From assembly GCA_013140715.1 (NCBI GenBank), contig JABFSG010000024.1, positions 1-35,979 on the forward strand: 35,979 bases of DNA. Direction: 5' to 3'. Positions within the stretch are counted from its first letter, which is position 1. Every line of letters starts with the position of its first letter. Under the pieces are notes generated by a model that was not told the DNA's origin, did no database searches, and saw nothing but the letters and a program-made list of their open reading frames with translations. This stretch comes from Nitrospiraceae bacterium (GTDB lineage Bacteria > Nitrospirota > Nitrospiria > Nitrospirales > Nitrospiraceae). Of the stretch, positions 31,167-35,979 are shown in pieces. Made by a program: the position numbers and the translations under genes.

Positions 31167-32086
31167 GGCTCTTCGGCGCAGCGGTGGGATGCGTCCTGCT
31201 GCTCGGTCTCTGCACCCTACCCGTTTCCGAATCCTCGGCGATGGACATTGCCGTCCTGCAGTCTTCCGACATCGCGGCCTACCGCGAGGCCGTGGCAGGC
31301 TTCAAGTCTACGGGACCGATTGGGGCGATCTATACGGAATACGATGTGCAAGGCGACGTGGAGTTCGGAAAAAAACTTGCGCGCAAGGTGCGGGCATCGA
31401 ATGCGTCCCTGGTCGTCGCTGTGGGGCTCAAAGCCGCATTGGCAGCGAAGGTGGAAATTGTGGATGTCCCGATCGTCTATATGATGATTCTGGACCCGTT
31501 AAAACATCACCTTACCTCCGCCAACATGACCGGCACGCTCCTGGAGGTTCCTGTAGAGCGACAGCTGAAAATCATACGGATGTTCCTGCCGCCCCTGCGG
31601 CAACTCGGAACACTCTACGATCCCGCCAAAACTGCCTCTCGAGTGAAGGAGGCGGCGCGGCAGGCTTCCCTTACCGGCTTTCAATTGACAGGGCTTCCCG
31701 TCGAGAGTGAAAAGGACCTGCCTCAGCAATTGCGCGCGCTGCTCTCGGATACCGAAGCCCTCTGGCTCATGCCGGATTCCACGGTGTTGACGAACGAATC
31801 CTTACAATTCATCCTTGAATCGGCGCTCGGACACCAAATACCCATCATCGGGTTTTCACCTGAATTCACAAGGCTGGGAGCCCTGCTCAGCATATCCGTC
31901 AACTACGGCGATGTGGGCCGTGAAACCGGACTCCTCGCGAAACGCATTCTCGACGAGGACGGATTACTGCCGCTCAACCCGATGCCGATTGAGCGACTCA
32001 AGATCACCGTCAATCTGAAGACCGCGAAGTTTTTGGGCATTACCTTTTCAAAAGAATTGACGAGTCTCATCCATGAAGCCTACTGA
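31124..32086 (+). CDS. Orphan ABC-type periplasmic substrate-binding protein
   Basis: The mature protein has the two-lobe pattern of the ABC_sub_bind (TrpX/YtgA-like) family: DIAVLQSSDIAAYREAVAGF, then GVGLKAALAAK-like loop residues (VVAVGLKAALAAKV), PIVYMMILDP, LGTLYDPAKTAS, ALWLMPDSTVLTNE and PIIGFSPEFTRLGALLSI. The signal peptide is LFGAAVGCVLLLGLCTLPV with a cut near SSA. No permease or ATPase gene is adjacent; a sensor kinase follows with a 14-nt overlap, so it most likely serves as a periplasmic ligand sensor for that kinase. Five in-frame ATGs (31124-31160) lie in tandem repeat units; the last (31160) would give the shortest natural signal peptide. The N-terminus of the longest form is MNQMNQMNQMNQMNR. 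Confidence 0.8.
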   Translation: MNQMNQMNQMNQMNRLFGAAVGCVLLLGLCTLPVSESSAMDIAVLQSSDIAAYREAVAGFKSTGPIGAIYTEYDVQGDVEFGKKLARKVRASNASLVVAVGLKAALAAKVEIVDVPIVYMMILDPLKHHLTSANMTGTLLEVPVERQLKIIRMFLPPLRQLGTLYDPAKTASRVKEAARQASLTGFQLTGLPVESEKDLPQQLRALLSDTEALWLMPDSTVLTNESLQFILESALGHQIPIIGFSPEFTRLGALLSISVNYGDVGRETGLLAKRILDEDGLLPLNPMPIERLKITVNLKTAKFLGITFSKELTSLIHEAY

Positions 32087-34403
32087 TGCGGACAAACCAT
32101 CGGCTTCGCTTTCTCCCGCGATGGGACTCATGGTGCCTACGTCACTGCCCTCGAAGGGGTTCCCCAGCTTACGCACAAAGTTCGTGCTATTTTTCACCAT
32201 CATTCTCGCCATCGCCTGTTCGACCTTGAGCTGGTACTTCATCGAAAACCGGCGAGAGGCAATGGCCGGCAACCTCCAACAGCTGGGAACGATTCTCCTG
32301 ACGAACGTAGTCCGTAATGAACACTTCCAATACGCAGGCCTCGTGGCAGAAGACCGCACGACGCTTCAACAATTCATTGAAGGCCTCCTAGCCGTCGAAG
32401 AGGTGGTCTATGTGGTTATTACGGGATCAGATGGCACCGTGCTCGCCCAACATATGAAGGCGACAGGCCGATCTTCTTCCAGCCTTGTGCAGCCCGTAGA
32501 CCATCCTCGATACCCGGACAGTCAAATTGCTAAACAGCTCTTACAAGCGCCACGCGCCACCCCTCTGATGACACGCCTGCCCGCCTCACCCGCGCGCAGC
32601 AACCAGTTTGCGTGGGAGGAAGTCGTCTACGACTTTGCCATGCCGGTATTGCGAACCGCAAAAGGAAACACCGCTCTCCCTCCATTCTCTCTTCAGCTGG
32701 ATGAAGACAACGCCGGCTCCTCTCCTGCACAGGCATCACTCGTGTCCGGTATCGTTCAAATAGGATTGACCGATGCGCACTTGAAACGCGAACTGACAAC
32801 GCTGATGACCAATATTCTTCTCTTCACCGCCTTCACCGTCGTCGTGGGCGCCCTCGGGGTCCACTTACTCACCCTCCGCATCACACGACCGCTGAGAGAC
32901 CTTGGCACTGTGGCGAAACAAGTGGCTGAGGGTCACCCGCCCGTGCCCCTCACGCCCTCCACCCGCGACGAAGTCGGCCAACTGACGAGCATGTTTAACC
33001 TGATGACCCACTCGTTACAGGATCGAAGTCTCGCCATCACCGCGAACCTCGCCACCATCAAACGCCAGGTCAGTCAATTGACCGCATTGCATCAAGTCAG
33101 CGCGGCCATCGTCGGGACGCTGGATCAGAGCCAGCTCCTCAACACCATCCTGCAGCTCCTGATCGACAATCTTGGCTATACACGGATGTTCTTGATGCTG
33201 CGGGACCAAGAGCGAAACACGGCATATGTGGCCCAAATCGCCGGAGTCACGCCGGACATTGCGGAAGCTGCCCGCCAACTTGACCTGCCGATTCAAGACG
33301 ATGGCGGCCTCCAGGCAGACCTCCTGATTCATGGGAAGCCCCTGCTCGTCGCAAGCCTGGAGACCATAGCCGATCGAATGCATCCACCGATGCTGGACTT
33401 GGCTCGACGCAGCGGAGTGACGTCTTTCGTCGCCGTGCCGCTCCTGAGCCACAACCAACTGCTCGGCTACCTCGCCGCCGACCGGGGTTCACAACCCTGC
33501 ACGGAGGAAGATCTGCATATGCTGTTGACGATCGCCAGCCATGTCGCCGCTGCCATCGACAACGCCAGGGCCTATTCCCACCTCGAAGAACTCGCGCAAC
33601 ACCAGGAACAGCGTATCGCAGAACGCACAGAGGAATTGTCGATTGCCAACGAGCGTCTGCAGGAACAGGATCGGCGGCGGTCCCTCTTTCTCTCCGTTGC
33701 GTCGCATGAATTGCGTACCCCCATGACCGTCATTCGGAGCTTTGCGGACAATATGCGCGACGGTATTGCCGGGCCGGTGAGCGAACAACAGCTGACGTAC
33801 CTGACGCGCATTGGGCATAACCTGAGCCGACTCACCAGAATCATCAATCAATTGCTCAATTGGTCCCGCCTTGAGTCCAACAACGACATGCTCTGCCTTG
33901 GACCGGTTTGCGTCGAAACCACGGCCATTCTGGTCGCCGAGAGTTTGCGGGCGGTCGCGGCTGAGAAAACGATTGCCCTGGAGATCGCGCATAAGGATGG
34001 GCTGCCGGCGGTCTTGAGCGACCACGATAAACTGGAGCAAATCCTTTGGAATCTCATCGGCAACGCCATCAAGTTCACGCCACCGGGCGGCCGCATCACC
34101 GTCGATTTTCAAACGACCCCGGAGGGATTCGTGCAAACCTCTGTCGCCGATACCGGCTGTGGGATCGACCAGGAGCACATCGCAATGCTCTTCCATGAGT
34201 TCTCGAAAGTGCCGTCTGCCAACCCAACCGCTCAGGGAGCACAGCTTGGCCTGTTCATTACCAAAAGCCTGGTGACGATGCACCAGGGAACCATCTGGGT
34301 GCAGAGTACGCCGGGAGACGGCACGCGCTTTTTTTTCACAATCCCGGTGGCTGCTGGAGGTGGAAAGGCTGAAGCTCCGGAACCTTCAACCTTCCCGACC
34401 TGA
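32073..34403 (+). CDS. Membrane histidine kinase, HAMP-GAF-HisKA-HATPase
   Basis: 776 residues. TM1 is near 33-52 (FVLFFTIILAIACSTLSWYF), followed by a periplasmic sensor region to about 245, TM2 at about 250-275 (ILLFTAFTVVVGALGVHLLTL) and a HAMP domain (LRITRPLRDLGTVAKQVAEG). A GAF domain follows at about 340-500 (HQVSAAIVGTLDQSQLLNTI), then a coiled coil. The HisKA phosphoacceptor is His545 in SVASHELRTPMTV. The HATPase has the N box near 659 (WNLIGNAIKFTPPGG), DTGCGID near 692 and GAQLGLFITK near 720. All catalytic motifs are intact. The start overlaps the substrate-binding protein gene by 14 nt, tying periplasmic sensing to this kinase. The NtrC-type regulator encoded 100 bases downstream is the obvious receiver. 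Confidence 0.9.
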   Translation: MKPTDADKPSASLSPAMGLMVPTSLPSKGFPSLRTKFVLFFTIILAIACSTLSWYFIENRREAMAGNLQQLGTILLTNVVRNEHFQYAGLVAEDRTTLQQFIEGLLAVEEVVYVVITGSDGTVLAQHMKATGRSSSSLVQPVDHPRYPDSQIAKQLLQAPRATPLMTRLPASPARSNQFAWEEVVYDFAMPVLRTAKGNTALPPFSLQLDEDNAGSSPAQASLVSGIVQIGLTDAHLKRELTTLMTNILLFTAFTVVVGALGVHLLTLRITRPLRDLGTVAKQVAEGHPPVPLTPSTRDEVGQLTSMFNLMTHSLQDRSLAITANLATIKRQVSQLTALHQVSAAIVGTLDQSQLLNTILQLLIDNLGYTRMFLMLRDQERNTAYVAQIAGVTPDIAEAARQLDLPIQDDGGLQADLLIHGKPLLVASLETIADRMHPPMLDLARRSGVTSFVAVPLLSHNQLLGYLAADRGSQPCTEEDLHMLLTIASHVAAAIDNARAYSHLEELAQHQEQRIAERTEELSIANERLQEQDRRRSLFLSVASHELRTPMTVIRSFADNMRDGIAGPVSEQQLTYLTRIGHNLSRLTRIINQLLNWSRLESNNDMLCLGPVCVETTAILVAESLRAVAAEKTIALEIAHKDGLPAVLSDHDKLEQILWNLIGNAIKFTPPGGRITVDFQTTPEGFVQTSVADTGCGIDQEHIAMLFHEFSKVPSANPTAQGAQLGLFITKSLVTMHQGTIWVQSTPGDGTRFFFTIPVAAGGGKAEAPEPSTFPT

Positions 34404-34505
34404 GAATTCAGGAGTGTATTTTCTTGAGTGTCTAATTTAGAATTGGGTTCCGTCATACACTTGAGGGCCGGCTAATAGCCTTCAGCCTAACCACCTGGCT
34501 TCCCC

Positions 34506-35945
34506 ATGCGCGCAAAAATTCTCATCGTCGACGACGACCGCGACATTCTCCTCGGACTCGAGAATCGTATCGCCTGGATGGGACACGAGCCTGTCACTGC
34601 CGATAACGGGAAAGATGGGCTGCGGCTCATTGAACAGGGAGACTTCGATCTCGTACTCCTGGATCTGGAGCTGCCTGGTCTATCCGGCCTGGAGGTCCTG
34701 GAACGGGTCAGAGGCGCTTCGCACAGCGACCGGCAAACCAATAGGGACATAAGCCCATCGTTCGGCACACCGCTGATCATCATCCTGACCGCATTCGGCA
34801 CGATCGAGCGCGCCGTGCAAGCCATGCAACTCGGCGCATTCAATTTCCTGACGAAACCGTTCAGCGCCGACCACCTGACTGTCGTGCTCAACAAAGCCCT
34901 GTCCACCATTGCGCTACACCGTCAGGTCAACGTTCTCCGTCAAGAAATCGACGATCGACACGACCACCTTATCGGTGTCAATGCCGAAATGGCAGCGCAA
35001 CTCACCATCGCCAAACAAGCGGCTCCGTCAAACGTGACCGTCCTCCTGCTCGGCGAAACCGGCACAGGGAAGGAAGTTGTGGCCCGCGCCATTCATCGTT
35101 GGAGCCCACGCCATTCGAAACCCTTTGTCGCGGTCAATTGTGCGGCACTGCCCGAGCAACTGCTCGAAAACGAATTGTTCGGTCATGAGAAGGGCTCCTT
35201 CACCGGGGCGGTCAAGCGGGAGCCGGGCAAGATCGAGATGGCAGAAGATGGAACGATGTTGTTGGACGAAATCGGGGACATGCCGCTCCCCTTACAAAGC
35301 CGCCTGCTGCGGGTTCTCCAGGACCAGACCTTCTACCGTGTCGGTGGAACCCAGCCCATTCACACCAATGTGCGCTTCATCGCGGCCACCAATAAAAACC
35401 TGCGACGCGCCATTCAACAGGGCACGTTTCGTGAGGATCTCTACTATCGGCTCGCGGTCATCTCCCTGACGCTCCCCCCCCTGCGTGAACGGATAGACGA
35501 TATCCCTGCACTGGCCCAGCATTTGATCGATCGCGCAGTTGGAATCGTGATTCAGCGCCCCTGCACGCTGAGCGACCCTGCCCTTCAAGCACTGCAACAG
35601 TATCGATGGCCCGGCAACATCCGAGAATTGGACAATGTGCTGACGCGCGCCCTCATCTTGTGTGCCGGGGACAGCATCGAACCAGCGCACCTGTATCTGG
35701 CAGATTCTCCGTTCCCCTCGTCAACTGAAACTGAAACAGCATCGGAACCTCGGCTCTACCATGAGAGCATGGAAGCCCATAGCCGGAAGGTCATCGAAGA
35801 GGCGTTGCGCAGGAATGGATGGAACCAAACACGAGCATCGGAAGAGCTTGGCCTCCAACGAACCTACCTGACGAAGCTGCTTCGCCAGAAAGACATCTCC
35901 GGCAAACAGCCCTCCTCCACTGGCTCCGAAGAAGATGCGCCCTGA
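34506..35945 (+). CDS. NtrC-family sigma-54-dependent response regulator
   Basis: 479 residues. The receiver domain is at 1-130 with Asp53 (VLLDLELPG) and Lys in LTKPFS; it has about 15 extra residues (SHSDRQTNRDISPSF) before the fourth strand. The AAA+ sigma-54 activation domain is at about 155-390: Walker A GETGTGKE 183-190, the sigma-54 contact loop GSFTGA 230-235 (one-residue variant of GAFTGA), Walker B LLDEIGD 252-258, and WPGNIRELDNV. A Fis-type helix-turn-helix occupies about 430-470 (IEEALRRNGWNQTRASEELG, then LQRTYLTKLLR). Every part needed to open sigma-54 promoters is present. CTTCAGCCT words lie upstream at about 34479. It may act on the sigma-54 promoters at 7.8, 8.3, 22.7 and 23.6 kb, but that link is untested. 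Confidence 0.92.
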   Translation: MRAKILIVDDDRDILLGLENRIAWMGHEPVTADNGKDGLRLIEQGDFDLVLLDLELPGLSGLEVLERVRGASHSDRQTNRDISPSFGTPLIIILTAFGTIERAVQAMQLGAFNFLTKPFSADHLTVVLNKALSTIALHRQVNVLRQEIDDRHDHLIGVNAEMAAQLTIAKQAAPSNVTVLLLGETGTGKEVVARAIHRWSPRHSKPFVAVNCAALPEQLLENELFGHEKGSFTGAVKREPGKIEMAEDGTMLLDEIGDMPLPLQSRLLRVLQDQTFYRVGGTQPIHTNVRFIAATNKNLRRAIQQGTFREDLYYRLAVISLTLPPLRERIDDIPALAQHLIDRAVGIVIQRPCTLSDPALQALQQYRWPGNIRELDNVLTRALILCAGDSIEPAHLYLADSPFPSSTETETASEPRLYHESMEAHSRKVIEEALRRNGWNQTRASEELGLQRTYLTKLLRQKDISGKQPSSTGSEEDAP

Positions 35946-35979
35946 GGCGCGAGACAGGCGAGACGGGTGGGACAAAGGG

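Overview
The window looks like chromosomal DNA of a Nitrospira-type bacterium (phylum Nitrospirota). This is an inference from a chlorite-dismutase-family gene end at the left edge, fairly GC-rich Gram-negative coding with TonB receptors and two-partner secretion, many TonB/two-component/sigma-54 genes, and unusual word-like intergenic repeats (TGGTTYRTY, AACTCAGAAC, CTTCAGCCT). I see no rRNA, tRNA, CRISPR array, transposase or integrase.

Left region (1-7.4 kb): end of a Cld/HemQ-like gene, two unknown genes, a secreted OB-fold-like protein, a short-chain dehydrogenase, then a phosphate/polyphosphate-flavoured group: Ppx/GppA-HD phosphatase, two tandem thymidylate-kinase-like genes (the first broken by a frameshift, the second with Arg in place of the Walker A Lys) and a convergent SixA phosphohistidine phosphatase. 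Hairpin-forming 9-nt repeats separate most of these genes and even encode the first residues of some proteins.

Middle region (7.6-24.5 kb): a cluster of exported proteins comprising an S8 subtilisin-like peptidase, an unknown Cys/His-tailed secreted protein, a TpsA filamentous-haemagglutinin exoprotein, its TpsB transporter, a signal-peptide-bearing TPR-CHAT (caspase-like) protein and a DUF928-like protein. It is flanked on both sides by four copies of one regulatory module: an upstream operator of four alternating GAATC/GATTC half-sites one helical turn apart, followed 97-153 bp later by a sigma-54 promoter of exact GG-N10-GC spacing. Each module precedes a small membrane protein gene. The two right-hand copies also share a homologous transcribed leader of about 165 nt, one of which can fold on a 26-nt stem. 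I regard this set of phased operators, sigma-54 promoters, structured leaders and small membrane proteins as the best candidate for an undescribed system.

Right region (25-36 kb): two tandem paralogous TonB-dependent receptors, a REC-PAS-PAS-PAS protein without an output domain, an orphan ABC-type substrate-binding protein, a membrane histidine kinase (HAMP-GAF-HisKA-HATPase) and an NtrC-family sigma-54 activator with an intact GSFTGA loop. This looks like a ligand-sensing relay, and its NtrC-type regulator is one possible (unproven) driver of the sigma-54 promoters seen in the middle region.
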